Source of the DNA: Pseudomonas sp. ERMR1:02
GTDB taxonomy: Bacteria; Pseudomonadota; Gammaproteobacteria; Pseudomonadales; Pseudomonadaceae
Length of the DNA: 64,000 bases
NCBI RefSeq assembly: GCF_002277815.1
Contig: NZ_NKJI01000006.1
Coordinates: forward strand, 62,001-126,000
Direction of reading: 5' to 3'
Shown: one piece after another, positions 9,103 through 19,043 of the stretch
Numbering within the stretch: the stretch's first letter is position 1
How the letters are laid out: the number at the start of each line of letters is the position of its first letter
The notes under the pieces: generated by a model
Databases searched by the model: none
Seen by the model: the letters and a program-made list of their open reading frames with translations, nothing else
Told to the model about the DNA's origin: nothing
Translations under genes and position numbers: made by a program

Positions 9103-11880
9103 TCAGGACGTTGGTGTCGCCGTGCGGCTCTGCAGATCGCGCTGGGCAACCCAGTGTTCGATCAGTTCGCGCAGCTGCGAGAGCTCGACCGGTTTGGCCA
9201 TGTGCCCGTCCATGCCGGCCTGACGCGCGCGTTCCTTATGCTCGGCGAGGATGTGTGCGGTAAGCGCGACCACGGGGGTACGGGTCCGCTGGTTGCCCAC
9301 TTCCCAGGCGCGCAATTGCTGGGTGGCCGAGAAGCCGTCCAGGATCGGCATTTCACAGTCCATCAACACCAGGTCGTAACGCTGGGCCTTCATTGCCTGC
9401 AAGGCTTCTTCACCATTGCTGGCGGTGTCAGGTTGCAGATTGAGCTTGCCCAGCATGCCGCGGATAACCTTGGTCGAGATGCTGTTGTCTTCGGCCACCA
9501 GAATACGAAAATCGCTGGGCACCTTGATTGGCAGTGTCGGGCCGGAGGGTAGTTGTTGCATAACTGCGAGGCCCTTGTTGCGTTGGTTCAGCTCTTCGGC
9601 GAGGGTCGTTTTTAGGGTGTAACCGGCCACCGGTTTGGCGAGGATGCGTTTGATCCCCGAGTTGCGCGCGATGATTTTGCTCGGTGCATTGCTGATGCCC
9701 GTGAGCATGATCAGCAGGATGTCGTGGTTCAGGCTTGGGTCTTCCTTGATCTTGGCGGCCAGTTGCATCCCGGTCATGCCGGGCATGTTCTGGTCCACCA
9801 GGACCACATCGAAGTAGTCGCGCAAGTGTGCCTTGGTGCGCAGTAGCGCCAGTGCTTCCTTGCCGGATGCAACAGCGCTGACGTTCAGGCCCCAGGCGCT
9901 GCATTGTTGCACCAGCACCTTGCGACAGGTGTCGTTGTCATCCACCACCAATACCCGTGCACCTTGCAGCGGGCCATCGAGGTCGGAGGTCGGGTGTTCG
10001 AGCCGGTCAGGGTCCAGCGGCAACGTCAGCCATAGAGTGCTGCCCTGGTTGCTCCCGCTCTTGATGCCGAACTCGCCTTGCATCAAGCGAATCAGTTGAC
10101 GGGCGATGACAAGCCCCAGATTGCCGCCCAGGCGGTTGGCCGAGAGAAAGTGCTTGCTGTGGAGCTCGGCGTGCATCAGCGCATCGCGCTCTTCGGCGTC
10201 CATGGGTTCACCGCTGTCCTGCACGGCGATGCGCAGGCGCGGTTTGGCACTGCGCTCGTCGAGCGCGACGACGATCAGGATCTCGCCTTCGTCGGTTTTC
10301 TTCAAAGCGTTTTCAAGCAGACTCAAGAGGGTCTGGCGCAGGCGTGTCGGATCACCACTTATGACTCGCGGAACTTGCGGCTGGATGAAACTGATCAGCT
10401 CGACGTTCTGTTGTTCGGCCTTGGCGCGGAAGATGTTCAGGCAGTCTTCGATCAACGCGTTGAGATCGAACTGCACATCATCGAGTTCGATCTGTCCGGA
10501 TTCGAGCTTGGATATATCGAGGATTTCGTTGATCAGCGTCAGCAACTCGTTGCCGGCACTATGGATAGTCTGCACATAGTCGCGCTGCTTGACCGAGAGT
10601 GGCGTACCCAGCAACAGCTCGGTCATGCCCAGCACACCATTCATCGGGGTGCGGATCTCGTGGCTGATTTTCGCGAGGAATTCAGCCTTGGCGTTGATCT
10701 CCGCGTTGCTGGCCGCCAGGTCGCGGCTGATGCTGAAGCGATCTTCAGTGATGCGGCGCCCGCGCTCGCTCAGGGCGATGCTCATCAGCAGGCCGCTGAT
10801 ACAAATGAACGCCAGAAGGGTGGTGATCAGGCCATGAGGCTCGATCAGGGTCAGCCCGAGCAGCGCAGGCAGGATGATCAACGTACCAAGGTTGAACACC
10901 ACCATGGCCGCCACGAACAGCCGTGCAGGGCGATAGCCTTTCTGCCAGTGATAGGCGCTGGCGAATAACATGGTCAGGCCCGCAAGGGCGACCAGGCCGT
11001 AAGTGATAATGTTCAGCGGTAGAGTGTTGACGAAAAGCAGTAACAGACCGCAGATCGTGATGAATAGAATTTCGGCCAGTATCAGCTTGTTCAGCGGGTG
11101 CGGGCCGAGGGGGGCGAAGAAACGATAGGCGAACATAAGGCCGCAGGGGGCTGTCAGTAACAAGGCGAGGTATGCCCCCGGCGCTTGCACGGCTTGCCAG
11201 TCCGGCAGCCAGGACCCCGCCAAATTCAGCAACAGCACAAGGCTGAGCCCCAACAAACCTTCGCAAGCCGCCAGCCAGGCACTGCTGCGCGAGCGGGTGT
11301 ACGCATAGCGGATAAGGTTGTGCAGGATCAGCATGCCGATACAGCCCAACAACAGGCCATAGATCAGCGACTGGTTCTGACTGGCCGCGGCCATGACTGC
11401 CGATTGCAGGCTGATATAGGGCCGCAGCTGATGTTCGGAGACCAGTCGCAGGTATACATCAAGGGGCTTGTCGATTTGCGGCAACGGCAGCATGAAATCG
11501 CTGCTGGGCAGTGGCCGGTCAGCCAGGGACTGTTTGTTACCGGTACTCGACTGCTCTATCAGCTTGTCGCCGTCCAGCACATACATATTGAGTTGCAGCA
11601 GATCGGGTGCGAACACCCTCAGCAGCTGTTCATGCTTGCCGGGTGCGAGGCGAAAGCGTAGCCAGAGTGCGCCGTCGGGCTCGGCTGCCGTTACGCGTTC
11701 GAGATCGATAGGACTGAATTGGTTGGTGTAGCGGGAGGAACGGATGTCGCTCAGTTGCAGGTCGCCCTGTTCGTCGAGCAATACCGCTAAGCCACTGCCT
11801 TGCCCGGCCTGAGCCGGGAGCAAGCAGAGCAGGGTCAGCAGTGTGACGGTGAAGCCTATGGCAATCCTGAGCCAGCGCAC
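9103..11880 (-). CDS. retS: RetS-type hybrid sensor histidine kinase/response regulator
   Basis: Inner-membrane hybrid sensor. In P. aeruginosa RetS blocks GacS and so lowers RsmY/Z small RNAs, favouring acute-type behaviour and repressing T6SS and biofilm genes. The 925-residue product has a signal peptide (1-25), a periplasmic 7TMR-DISMED2 domain (about 30-165), a seven-helix 7TMR-DISM membrane region (about 175-380), a HisKA domain with the histidine in AKISHEIRTPMNG near residue 407, a weakly conserved ATPase domain, and two receiver domains with aspartates in VLVDQNMPG (about 693) and LMDCEMPILDG (about 840). Architecture, length and position next to purD all match RetS. It is downstream of purD on the same strand, separated by a hairpin. 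Confidence 0.88.
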   Translation of the reverse strand: MRWLRIAIGFTVTLLTLLCLLPAQAGQGSGLAVLLDEQGDLQLSDIRSSRYTNQFSPIDLERVTAAEPDGALWLRFRLAPGKHEQLLRVFAPDLLQLNMYVLDGDKLIEQSSTGNKQSLADRPLPSSDFMLPLPQIDKPLDVYLRLVSEHQLRPYISLQSAVMAAASQNQSLIYGLLLGCIGMLILHNLIRYAYTRSRSSAWLAACEGLLGLSLVLLLNLAGSWLPDWQAVQAPGAYLALLLTAPCGLMFAYRFFAPLGPHPLNKLILAEILFITICGLLLLFVNTLPLNIITYGLVALAGLTMLFASAYHWQKGYRPARLFVAAMVVFNLGTLIILPALLGLTLIEPHGLITTLLAFICISGLLMSIALSERGRRITEDRFSISRDLAASNAEINAKAEFLAKISHEIRTPMNGVLGMTELLLGTPLSVKQRDYVQTIHSAGNELLTLINEILDISKLESGQIELDDVQFDLNALIEDCLNIFRAKAEQQNVELISFIQPQVPRVISGDPTRLRQTLLSLLENALKKTDEGEILIVVALDERSAKPRLRIAVQDSGEPMDAEERDALMHAELHSKHFLSANRLGGNLGLVIARQLIRLMQGEFGIKSGSNQGSTLWLTLPLDPDRLEHPTSDLDGPLQGARVLVVDDNDTCRKVLVQQCSAWGLNVSAVASGKEALALLRTKAHLRDYFDVVLVDQNMPGMTGMQLAAKIKEDPSLNHDILLIMLTGISNAPSKIIARNSGIKRILAKPVAGYTLKTTLAEELNQRNKGLAVMQQLPSGPTLPIKVPSDFRILVAEDNSISTKVIRGMLGKLNLQPDTASNGEEALQAMKAQRYDLVLMDCEMPILDGFSATQQLRAWEVGNQRTRTPVVALTAHILAEHKERARQAGMDGHMAKPVELSQLRELIEHWVAQRDLQSRTATPTS

Positions 11881-11940
11881 GGCGAAATCCCTTCGTAGGT
11901 TGATGCCAGAATATAACTATGCGCGGCGCCGGAATAGTCA

Positions 11941-11963
11941 GGCAAGGGCCCAAGGCCCTTGCC
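11941..11963 (-). terminator. Hairpin between purD and retS
   Basis: Perfect ten-pair GC-rich stem GGCAAGGGCC / GGCCCTTGCC around a three-base loop, 17 bases after the purD stop codon on the minus strand. A T run is absent, so termination may be partial. Confidence 0.55.
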
Positions 11964-11979
11964 CGGCCGAATGGGTAGC

Positions 11980-13275
11980 TTATTCCTGATTTTCGCCACG
12001 CTCGCGGGCAATGGCACGATAGCCAATGTCCTTGCGATAGAAACAGCCTTCCCAATCAATGTTGGCCGCCAGCTTGTATGCCTGCTGTTGAGCAGCATCG
12101 ACGCTGGCGCCCATGGCAGTGGCGCAAAGTACCCGACCACCGGCCGTTACTACTTGACCTTCCTTGAGTGCAGTACCGGCGTGGAAAACTTTACCTTCCA
12201 GTGTCGCCGCTGCATCCAGGCCTTTGATGGCCGCGCCTTTGGCGTAGTCACCAGGATAGCCGCCGGCGGCCAGCACGATGCCGACGCTCGGACGTGGATC
12301 CCATTGTGCCTCGACCTTGTCCAGCGCCTGTGCCAGGGCCGCTTCGACCAGCAGCACCAGGCTCGACTGCAAACGCAGCATGACTGGCTGGGTCTCAGGG
12401 TCGCCGAAACGGCAGTTGAATTCGATAACTTTTGGGTTACCAGCCTTGTCAATCATCAGGCCCGCGTATAGGAAACCAGTGTAGACGTTACCTTCCTCGG
12501 CCATACCGCGAACCGTCGGCCAGATCACCAGGTCCATGACACGTTTGTGCACTTCATTGGTGACTACCGGAGCCGGGGAGTAGGCACCCATGCCACCGGT
12601 GTTCGGACCGGTGTCGCCGTCGCCGACGCGTTTGTGGTCCTGGCTGGTGGCCATCGGCAGTACGTTCTTGCCGTCGACCATGACGATGAAGCTGGCTTCT
12701 TCGCCGTCCAGAAACTCTTCGATCACGACGCGCGAACCGGCATCACCGAAGGCATTGCCCGCCAGCATGTCGCGCACGGCGTCTTCGGCTTCGGCCAGGG
12801 TCATGGCAACGATTACGCCTTTACCGGCGGCAAGGCCATCGGCCTTGATCACGATCGGCGCGCCTTTTACACGCAGGTAAGCCAGGGCCGGCTCGATCTC
12901 GGTAAAGTTCTGGTAGTCGGCGGTCGGGATCTTGTGGCGGGCGAGGAAGTCCTTGGTGAACGCTTTCGAGCCTTCCAGCTGAGCAGCACCAGCGGTTGGG
13001 CCGAAGCAATCCAGGCCACGGGAGCGGAACAGGTCAACGACGCCAGCGACCAGCGGCACTTCCGGGCCGACGATGGTCAGGGAAACGTTTTTCTCGGCGA
13101 AGTCTGCCAGTTGCTCGAGGGCCAGTACGTCGATATCGACGTTCTCGCACTTGGCTTCAATGGCGGTGCCGGCGTTGCCCGGTGCCACGAAAACTTTCTG
13201 CACGCGCGAATCCTGAGCCACTTTCCAGGCCAGGGCGTGTTCACGGCCACCGCTGCCAATGATCAAAACATTCAT
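11980..13275 (-). CDS. purD: Phosphoribosylamine-glycine ligase PurD
   Basis: Second step of purine synthesis: ATP-dependent joining of glycine to phosphoribosylamine. The 431-residue protein starts MNVLIIGSGGREHALAWK (preATP-grasp domain) and has the ATP-grasp core (VIKADGLAAGKGVIVAM about 141-157, EEFLDGEEASFIVMVDG) and the metal-binding motif EFNCRFGDPETQ. Length and sequence are canonical. It follows purH in the same direction with a REP element between, the usual Pseudomonas purHD arrangement. Confidence 0.98.
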   Translation of the reverse strand: MNVLIIGSGGREHALAWKVAQDSRVQKVFVAPGNAGTAIEAKCENVDIDVLALEQLADFAEKNVSLTIVGPEVPLVAGVVDLFRSRGLDCFGPTAGAAQLEGSKAFTKDFLARHKIPTADYQNFTEIEPALAYLRVKGAPIVIKADGLAAGKGVIVAMTLAEAEDAVRDMLAGNAFGDAGSRVVIEEFLDGEEASFIVMVDGKNVLPMATSQDHKRVGDGDTGPNTGGMGAYSPAPVVTNEVHKRVMDLVIWPTVRGMAEEGNVYTGFLYAGLMIDKAGNPKVIEFNCRFGDPETQPVMLRLQSSLVLLVEAALAQALDKVEAQWDPRPSVGIVLAAGGYPGDYAKGAAIKGLDAAATLEGKVFHAGTALKEGQVVTAGGRVLCATAMGASVDAAQQQAYKLAANIDWEGCFYRKDIGYRAIARERGENQE

Positions 13276-13328
13276 TTCAAAAACCTCGGATGACGCAAAT
13301 TCTGGGAAGCATCGCGCTGGATGCTTTT

Positions 13329-13406
13329 GTAGGAGCTGGCTTGCCAGCGAAGGGGGCCCCTCGGTCTGTCTGACGGACCGCCTTCGCCGGCAAGCCGGCT
13401 CCTACA
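13329..13406. repeat. REP pair (REPIN) between purH and purD
   Basis: Two inverted arms, GTAGGAGCTGGCTTGCCAGC and its imperfect reverse complement ending CCGGCTCCTAC, 78 bases overall. This copy carries the GCTGGCTTGCCAGC variant of the palindrome core on the left and CCGGCAAGCCGG on the right. Confidence 0.85.
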
Positions 13407-13417
13407 GTGGGCGTGTA

Positions 13418-15025
13418 TCAATGACGGAAGTGGCGCATGCCAGTGAAGACCATGGCGATTCCGGCCTCGTCTGCCGCAGCAATCACTTCATTGTCACGCA
13501 TCGAGCCACCAGGCTGGATCACTGCGGTGATGCCGGCCTTGGCCGCGTTGTCGATGCCGTCGCGGAACGGGAAGAATGCGTCGGACGCCATGACCGCGCC
13601 CTGTACCTGCAGGCCTGCGTGTTCAGCCTTGATCGCGGCAATACGTGCGGAATTCACGCGGCTCATCTGGCCCGCGCCGACACCGATGGTCTGGCGGTTC
13701 TTGGCGTAGACGATGGCGTTGGACTTCACGTACTTGGCGACTTTCCAAGCGAAGATCAGGTCGTGGATTTCCTGCTCGGTCGGTGCGCGCTTGGTAACGA
13801 CCTTCAGGTCATCGGCGCCGATCATGCCGATATCGCGGCTCTGCACCAGCAAGCCACCGTTGACGCGTTTGTAGTCCCAGGCAGCGGCTCGATCCGCCGA
13901 CCACTCGCCACAGGCCAGCAGGCGTACGTTGGCTTTTGCCGCCACGATGGCACGGGCTTCTTCGCTGACGCTTGGGGCGATGATCACTTCGACGAATTGA
14001 CGCTCGACGATGGCCTTGGCGGTTTCAGCATCCAGTTCGCGGTTGAAGGCGATGATGCCGCCGAATGCGGATTCGGTATCGGTGGCGTAGGCCAGGTCGT
14101 AGGCCTTGCGGATACCGCCTTCGGCGTCCGGGCTCACGGCTACGCCGCACGGGTTGGCGTGCTTGACGATCACGCAGGCCGGTTTGACGAAGCTCTTCAC
14201 ACATTCCAGCGCGGCGTCGGTGTCGGCCACGTTGTTGTACGACAGTTCCTTGCCCTGCAGTTGGGTCGCGGTGGCGATGCCGACTTCGGCAGGCTTGGCC
14301 TCAACGTAGAACGCCGCGCTCTGGTGCGGGTTCTCGCCGTAGCGCATTTCCTGGGCCTTGATGAACTGGCTGTTGAAGGTGCGCGGGAATTCGCTGCGAC
14401 CTTCGGTGCTGAGAGTGTCAGCGGCCTGGTTCACGGTGCCCATGTAGTTGGCGATCATGCCGTCGTAGGCAGCGGTGTGTTCGAACGCCTTGAGCATCAG
14501 GTCGAAACGCTGAGCGTAGGTCAGGCCGCCAGCCTTGAGGTTTTCCAGTACGTTGGTGTAATCGCTGGCATTAACCACGATAGCCACGTCTTTGTGGTTC
14601 TTGGCCGCGGAACGGACCATGGTCGGACCGCCGATATCGATGTTCTCGATCGCGGTCGGCAAGTCGCAGCCTGGTTTGTTGATGGTGGCTTCGAACGGGT
14701 AGAGGTTGACCGCTACCAGATCGATCGGCTTGATGCCGTGTTCGTTCATGATCGCGTCGTCGATACCGCGACGACCGAGAATCCCGCCGTGTATTTTCGG
14801 GTGCAGGGTTTTTACCCGGCCATCCATCATTTCCGCGAAACCGGTGTAATCAGCGACTTCCACTGCGGCAACGCCGTTGTCCTGCAGCAGCTTGAACGTC
14901 CCGCCGGTTGAAAGGATCTCGACGCCCAGGGCTTCAAGCTCTTTGGCAAATTCGAGGATCCCGGTCTTGTCGGAAACGCTGATCAAGGCGCGGCGGATCG
15001 GCAGGCGGGTAGTCTGGTCGGTCAT
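13418..15025 (-). CDS. purH: Bifunctional AICAR transformylase/IMP cyclohydrolase PurH
   Basis: Last two steps of IMP synthesis. The 535-residue protein has the N-terminal IMP cyclohydrolase (about 10-200, [17 protein letters not shown] at the start) and the C-terminal transformylase domain. The catalytic KHANPCG motif is present near residue 270, and the GAGQMSR signature near 450. Start is placed at ATG 15025 ([14 protein letters not shown]); an ATG four codons upstream is also open. Downstream of fis, with an intrinsic terminator between them, so purH-purD have their own promoter. Confidence 0.98.
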   Translation of the reverse strand: MTDQTTRLPIRRALISVSDKTGILEFAKELEALGVEILSTGGTFKLLQDNGVAAVEVADYTGFAEMMDGRVKTLHPKIHGGILGRRGIDDAIMNEHGIKPIDLVAVNLYPFEATINKPGCDLPTAIENIDIGGPTMVRSAAKNHKDVAIVVNASDYTNVLENLKAGGLTYAQRFDLMLKAFEHTAAYDGMIANYMGTVNQAADTLSTEGRSEFPRTFNSQFIKAQEMRYGENPHQSAAFYVEAKPAEVGIATATQLQGKELSYNNVADTDAALECVKSFVKPACVIVKHANPCGVAVSPDAEGGIRKAYDLAYATDTESAFGGIIAFNRELDAETAKAIVERQFVEVIIAPSVSEEARAIVAAKANVRLLACGEWSADRAAAWDYKRVNGGLLVQSRDIGMIGADDLKVVTKRAPTEQEIHDLIFAWKVAKYVKSNAIVYAKNRQTIGVGAGQMSRVNSARIAAIKAEHAGLQVQGAVMASDAFFPFRDGIDNAAKAGITAVIQPGGSMRDNEVIAAADEAGIAMVFTGMRHFRH

Positions 15026-15056
15026 CTCAATTTCCATCAAAAGCAAAGGAGTCAGC

Positions 15057-15089
15057 AAAAAAGGCGACCGGTTTTACGCGGACGCCTTT
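15057..15089 (-). terminator. Intrinsic terminator of the dusB-fis operon
   Basis: On the minus strand AAAGGCG-(T)CCG pairs with CCGG-T-CGCCTTT, followed directly by a run of T. It begins 18 bases after the fis stop. Confidence 0.8.
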
Positions 15090-15106
15090 CTGGTTTGATT
15101 GAATGC

Positions 15107-15427
15107 TTACAACAAATCGTACTGCTTGAGTTTCTTGCGCAGCGTGCCCCGGTTCAGTCCGAGCATCTCGCTAGCCTTGGTCTGGTTGCCCTTGACGTAG
15201 TTCATCACGCACTCGAGCAGGGGAGCCTCGACTTCGGAGAGCACCAGGTTGTACACATCCGTGACGGCAGCGCCCTCAAGGTGGGCGAAATAATTGTGCA
15301 GCGCTTTCTCGACACTCCCGCGAAGGGTCTGACCTTCTTCGCTCGGAGTATTGAGGTGCTGTTTCAAATTCACGTTGTCGCTCACGGGTGTAGTTCCACT
15401 CACTAAAGTCTCGGTCATCATCGTCAT
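15107..15427 (-). CDS. fis: DNA-binding protein Fis
   Basis: Nucleoid-associated bending protein and activator of rRNA and other promoters; acts as a homodimer. The 106-residue product has the flexible N-terminal arm and the C-terminal helix-turn-helix [22 protein letters not shown], split here as [14 protein letters not shown] (about 79-92) and RGTLRKKL (about 93-100), which is diagnostic. The ATG overlaps the dusB stop (ATGA), giving the dusB-fis operon known across gammaproteobacteria, closed by the terminator just downstream. Confidence 0.97.
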   Translation of the reverse strand: MTMMTETLVSGTTPVSDNVNLKQHLNTPSEEGQTLRGSVEKALHNYFAHLEGAAVTDVYNLVLSEVEAPLLECVMNYVKGNQTKASEMLGLNRGTLRKKLKQYDLL

Positions 15428-16434
15428 GCGGCCACCCCCTCTCCGTCCCCTGTCAGGCTCTTATAACGTTCGGCGAAGAAGTCCTGAACGTTGGCGCATT
15501 GTGCTTCCGTATCTTCCAAACGATTGAAGTGGGCGCGAAACTCCCTGGCGCCCGGCAAGGTTGCGAGATACCAGCCCACATGCTTTCGAGCAATGCGTAC
15601 GCCCATCACGTCTCCATAGAAGGCGTGCAGCGCAGCCAGATGCTCTAGCAGAATGTGTTCCACTTCGATCAGCCCTGGCGCCGGGAGCTTCTCGCCGGTA
15701 CGCAGGAAATGGTCGATCTCACGAAAAATCCATGGCCGCCCCTGGGCAGCCCGGCCAATCAGCAGGCCGTCGGCACCGGTCGCGTCGAGCACGTAACGGG
15801 CCTTTTGCGGCGAGTCGATATCGCCGTTGGCAAAGACCGGCATCGACACCGCCTGCTTGATCGCGGCGATGGTGTCGTACTCGGCTTCACCGGTGTACAG
15901 GTCTGCACGGGTGCGGCCATGGACCGCCAACGCCGTAATGCCTGCCTGCTCGGCGATCTTTGCCACCGTCAAGCCATTCTTGTTGTCCCGGTCCCAGCCG
16001 GTACGGATCTTCAGGGTAACCGGCACATCGACCGCAGCCACGACGGCCTGCAGGATCTCGGTTACCAGTGCTTCATCCTTCAACAGTGCGGAACCTGCAG
16101 CCTTGTTGCAGACCTTCTTCGCCGGACAGCCCATGTTGATATCGATAATCTGTGCGCCCGACTCGACGTTGGCCCGGGCCGCATCCGCAAGCATCTGTGC
16201 GTCGCCACCGGCGATCTGTACCGAGCGTGGCTCGGGATCACCTTCGTGGATCATGCGCATCCGTGACTTGCGGGTGTTCCACAAACTCATGTCGCTGGTG
16301 ACCATTTCCGAGACTACTAGCCCCGCGCCCAATCGCTTGCACAGCTGACGAAAGGGCTGGTCGGTGACGCCCGCCATAGGGGCGAGAATCAAGCCGTTGT
16401 GTAATGTGTATGGACCGATGCGTACCGCCGACAT
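15424..16434 (-). CDS. dusB: tRNA-dihydrouridine synthase DusB
   Basis: FMN- and NADPH-dependent reduction of specific uridines in the tRNA D-loop. The 336-residue TIM-barrel protein has [13 protein letters not shown] at the N-terminus, the catalytic-cysteine motif [12 protein letters not shown] (about 103-114), the [12 protein letters not shown] flavin site, and [15 protein letters not shown]. First gene of dusB-fis, with the 4-base overlap. The 185 bases upstream contain its promoter by position; I see no clear box. Confidence 0.97.
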   Translation of the reverse strand: MSAVRIGPYTLHNGLILAPMAGVTDQPFRQLCKRLGAGLVVSEMVTSDMSLWNTRKSRMRMIHEGDPEPRSVQIAGGDAQMLADAARANVESGAQIIDINMGCPAKKVCNKAAGSALLKDEALVTEILQAVVAAVDVPVTLKIRTGWDRDNKNGLTVAKIAEQAGITALAVHGRTRADLYTGEAEYDTIAAIKQAVSMPVFANGDIDSPQKARYVLDATGADGLLIGRAAQGRPWIFREIDHFLRTGEKLPAPGLIEVEHILLEHLAALHAFYGDVMGVRIARKHVGWYLATLPGAREFRAHFNRLEDTEAQCANVQDFFAERYKSLTGDGEGVAA

Positions 16435-16619
16435 AGGGCTTCCCTGTTGTGGGGCCGGATCATGAGAGTTCGAAAAAGGGTTGGCATGATACCCGCTCTC
16501 GATGACTGGATAAAGGCTGAATTGAACAAAATCTGAACAGTTATTCTGTTATCGCCAGCGGTTTGGTCCGCGTGGGTGAAGTCAGAAAGCCGTCGTCAAT
16601 TGGGGGTCAGTGAATCGTT

Positions 16620-17891
16620 TCACTCGGGCGAGTGGAAACTCAGGCTGTAGTTCACCGCTTTGGCGCCTGGGTCGAGAATGTCCAGTGCGATGTGGATCGG
16701 CGTTTGCGGAGGCATTTCCACCATGCCTTCGAGGTCGCCGTTGAGGTACTCGCCAGGCTTGAAGCGACGGCTGGCGATCAGATGGCCGTTGAGATCGGCA
16801 AAACGCAGCTCCAGCAGCGGGAAAGGCTGGGAGAAGGGCGCGCGGTTGTAGATGATCGCATCGACCACCAGTGCGCCGCTGAATTCCGGATGGCTGCGTA
16901 CGACCAGGTTGCTGCTTTTGATTTTCGCGATGTCGACCTTGGATGGCACGATGCAACCGATTTGCGGGCACAGTTGCAGGAACCACGGGCGGTATTGGTC
17001 CTGGCGCGCCAGTTCGTCGAAGTGGTAGGCGACATATTGGCCGACGAGTGCGCCGGCGCCGAGCAGGATCAGCAGCAGCCAGAAGAATCGACGGCCCCAG
17101 GGAGAGCGGCGTTTTTGCCAATCCAGTTGCAGCGGATCATCGGTCAAGTCCGGCAGAACCTCGGCGCGAACCCCCGGTTCGCTGCGTTCGCGTCGTTTGC
17201 GAAGCGGTTCGATTGAGGGCAGGTCGTCGTCACTTTCATCGCTTGTCGTAGCTGACAGGCGTTCGTGATGTAGAGGGGCGTCCAGTGGGTCATGCAGACG
17301 AAGCTGCGGCGGCGGTTCGTCGTCCAGCTCCACTGGTTCCAGCGAGAGCGATGGTTCGGTGCGCGAGAGTATGCTGCCCGGTTCATTCACCGGTTCAGCG
17401 GTGTCTAGCGTTTCGAGAGCGTCGAGCGTATCGAGATCGTCAAGGTCGTTGACCGCTTGCGCGCGGTCGGCCGCTGATTCGCTGAACAGGCTGTTGGAAG
17501 TCCAGGGTTCTTCGTCGTTTTCGGCACTGTCGCGGCGCGCGCTGAGGGTGTCTTCGCGGTGCCGGCCGAACTCGGTGGTCGGCTGGATTTCCCGCTGTTC
17601 GAGCCGGGCGAGTTCTTCGTCGAGGTCGAGGCTGTCCAAGTCAAGTTCGGTAGCGGTCCATTGCTTTTGGCTGATGGCCCGGGGCGCCGCGGATGCTGGT
17701 TCTTCTACGATGGTTGGCGCGACAGGTGCGACGGGCTCTTTGCCAGCCTGCTCAAGCAGTTGCTTGGCAGCGTTGAATACCTGCAGGCATGAGCCACAGC
17801 GAACGACACCGCGAGCCACGCTCAACTGAGCATGGCTGACGCGGAAGCTGGTTTGACAATGCGGGCACTGGGTGACGAAGCTGTCGGTCAT
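16620..17891 (-). CDS. Zinc-ribbon and DUF3426 membrane protein
   Basis: Unknown role. The 423-residue protein has an N-terminal MJ0042-type zinc ribbon with two CxxC pairs (CPHCQTSF at 8-15 and CGSCLQVF at 32-39), a long acidic, low-complexity middle region (about 70-230), one transmembrane helix (RRFFWLLLILLGAGALVG, about 246-263) and a C-terminal DUF3426 beta-sandwich domain. The topology implied is a cytoplasmic zinc ribbon and a periplasmic C-terminus. It starts 30 bases after the prmA stop and is probably cotranscribed with prmA, as in other pseudomonads. Confidence 0.85.
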   Translation of the reverse strand: MTDSFVTQCPHCQTSFRVSHAQLSVARGVVRCGSCLQVFNAAKQLLEQAGKEPVAPVAPTIVEEPASAAPRAISQKQWTATELDLDSLDLDEELARLEQREIQPTTEFGRHREDTLSARRDSAENDEEPWTSNSLFSESAADRAQAVNDLDDLDTLDALETLDTAEPVNEPGSILSRTEPSLSLEPVELDDEPPPQLRLHDPLDAPLHHERLSATTSDESDDDLPSIEPLRKRRERSEPGVRAEVLPDLTDDPLQLDWQKRRSPWGRRFFWLLLILLGAGALVGQYVAYHFDELARQDQYRPWFLQLCPQIGCIVPSKVDIAKIKSSNLVVRSHPEFSGALVVDAIIYNRAPFSQPFPLLELRFADLNGHLIASRRFKPGEYLNGDLEGMVEMPPQTPIHIALDILDPGAKAVNYSLSFHSPE

Positions 17892-17921
17892 GCGGCGATC
17901 CGGTCTATGCAGACGTTCATT

Positions 17922-18800
17922 CTAGCGCCGACGGCCTGTGATGCGCACCCAGCCATCGCGATTGGCGATGGGGTCCAGGTCGAAGTCTTTGGCATAGGCG
18001 GCGGCGACTTCTTCACCTTGCTCGGCGAGGATGCCCGACAGTGCCAGGCGACCACCGGCCTTGACCAGGCCAGACAATTGTGGCGCGAGGGACACCAGCG
18101 GACCCGCGAGGATGTTGGCCAACAGCACGTCGGCCTGAACCTGCGGCAGGTCTTGCGGCAAATACAGTGGGAAGAGTTCTTCGGCAATATTGTTGCGTCC
18201 GGCGTTATCGCGAGAAGCTTCCAGCGCCTGCACGTCAATGTCGGTGCCCACGGCCTCTTTGGCGCCAAGCAGCAGGGCGGCAATCGCCAGAATCCCCGAG
18301 CCGCAGCCGAAGTCCAGCACGTTGCAGTCTTTCAGGTCCTGACCATCAAGCCATTCCAGGCACAGTGCGGTAGTCGGGTGGGTGCCGGTGCCGAACGCCA
18401 GGCCCGGGTCCAGCAGCAGGTTTACCGCATCAGGCTCGGGGGCAGCGTGCCAGCTCGGCACAATCCATAGGCGCTGGCCAAAACGCATCGGCTGGAAACC
18501 GTCCATCCAGCTGCGTTCCCAGTCCTGGTCTTCGATTACTTCGCTGTGATGCTCGGGCAGCGGGCTGCCGGTCAGCAGTTCCAGATGGGCCAGTACCGGG
18601 GCAGCCTCGGTGCCACCTTCGAACAGGGCCAGCAGGTGGGTGTGCGCCCACAGTGGCGTGGTGTTGAGTTCCGGCTCGAAGATCGGCTGATCCTCGGCGT
18701 CCATGAAGGTCACCGACACGGCGCCCACTTCAAGGAACGCGTCTTCGTAGGTTTCGGCTTGTTCTGGGCTGATGGCGAGACGGACTTGCAGCCAAGGCAT
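17922..18800 (-). CDS. prmA: Ribosomal protein L11 methyltransferase PrmA
   Basis: SAM-dependent trimethylation of ribosomal protein L11. The 292-residue product begins [16 protein letters not shown], the usual N-terminus, so ATG 18800 is used in place of a longer open frame that reads back into a REP element. The N-terminal substrate domain is followed by the methyltransferase core with [15 protein letters not shown] (about 140-154), [16 protein letters not shown] and [10 protein letters not shown]. Intact. Confidence 0.96.
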   Translation of the reverse strand: MPWLQVRLAISPEQAETYEDAFLEVGAVSVTFMDAEDQPIFEPELNTTPLWAHTHLLALFEGGTEAAPVLAHLELLTGSPLPEHHSEVIEDQDWERSWMDGFQPMRFGQRLWIVPSWHAAPEPDAVNLLLDPGLAFGTGTHPTTALCLEWLDGQDLKDCNVLDFGCGSGILAIAALLLGAKEAVGTDIDVQALEASRDNAGRNNIAEELFPLYLPQDLPQVQADVLLANILAGPLVSLAPQLSGLVKAGGRLALSGILAEQGEEVAAAYAKDFDLDPIANRDGWVRITGRRR

Positions 18801-18897
18801 GGCGGGCACCTTTGAAAAATATTGATTGCAGCCTAGCGGGCTGCGAGAAGCGCGTAAGTTTACGCGAGCGCGACGCAGAAGACGATAAGGCCTACAC

Positions 18898-18985
18898 GTA
18901 GGAGCGAGGCTTGCCCGCGAAGAACGATCAATCGGTGAGTCTGACACGCCTCAGCGTCTGGTTCGCGGGCAAGCCTCGCTCCTAC
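18898..18985. repeat. REP pair upstream of prmA
   Basis: Inverted arms GTAGGAGCGAGGCTTGCCCG and its reverse complement, 88 bases, in the accC-prmA gap. This is the most common REP variant in the window. Confidence 0.88.
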
Positions 18986-19000
18986 AGGGGGCGCAGACAC

Positions 19001-19028
19001 AACAAAGCCGCCCGAAGGCGGCCTTGTT
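19001..19028 (-). terminator. Terminator after accC
   Basis: Twelve-pair stem AACAAGGCCGCC / GGCGGCTTTGTT around TTCG on the minus strand, 15 bases past the accC stop; A/T-rich bases flank the GC stem. Confidence 0.75.
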
Positions 19029-19043
19029 GATCTGCAGCGAAGC

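Noticed and set aside
13259..14911. 550-codon plus-strand open frame opposite purH
   Set aside because: Antisense of a canonical PurH; composition (His/Gly/Asp/Val rich) is that of a complement-strand shadow.
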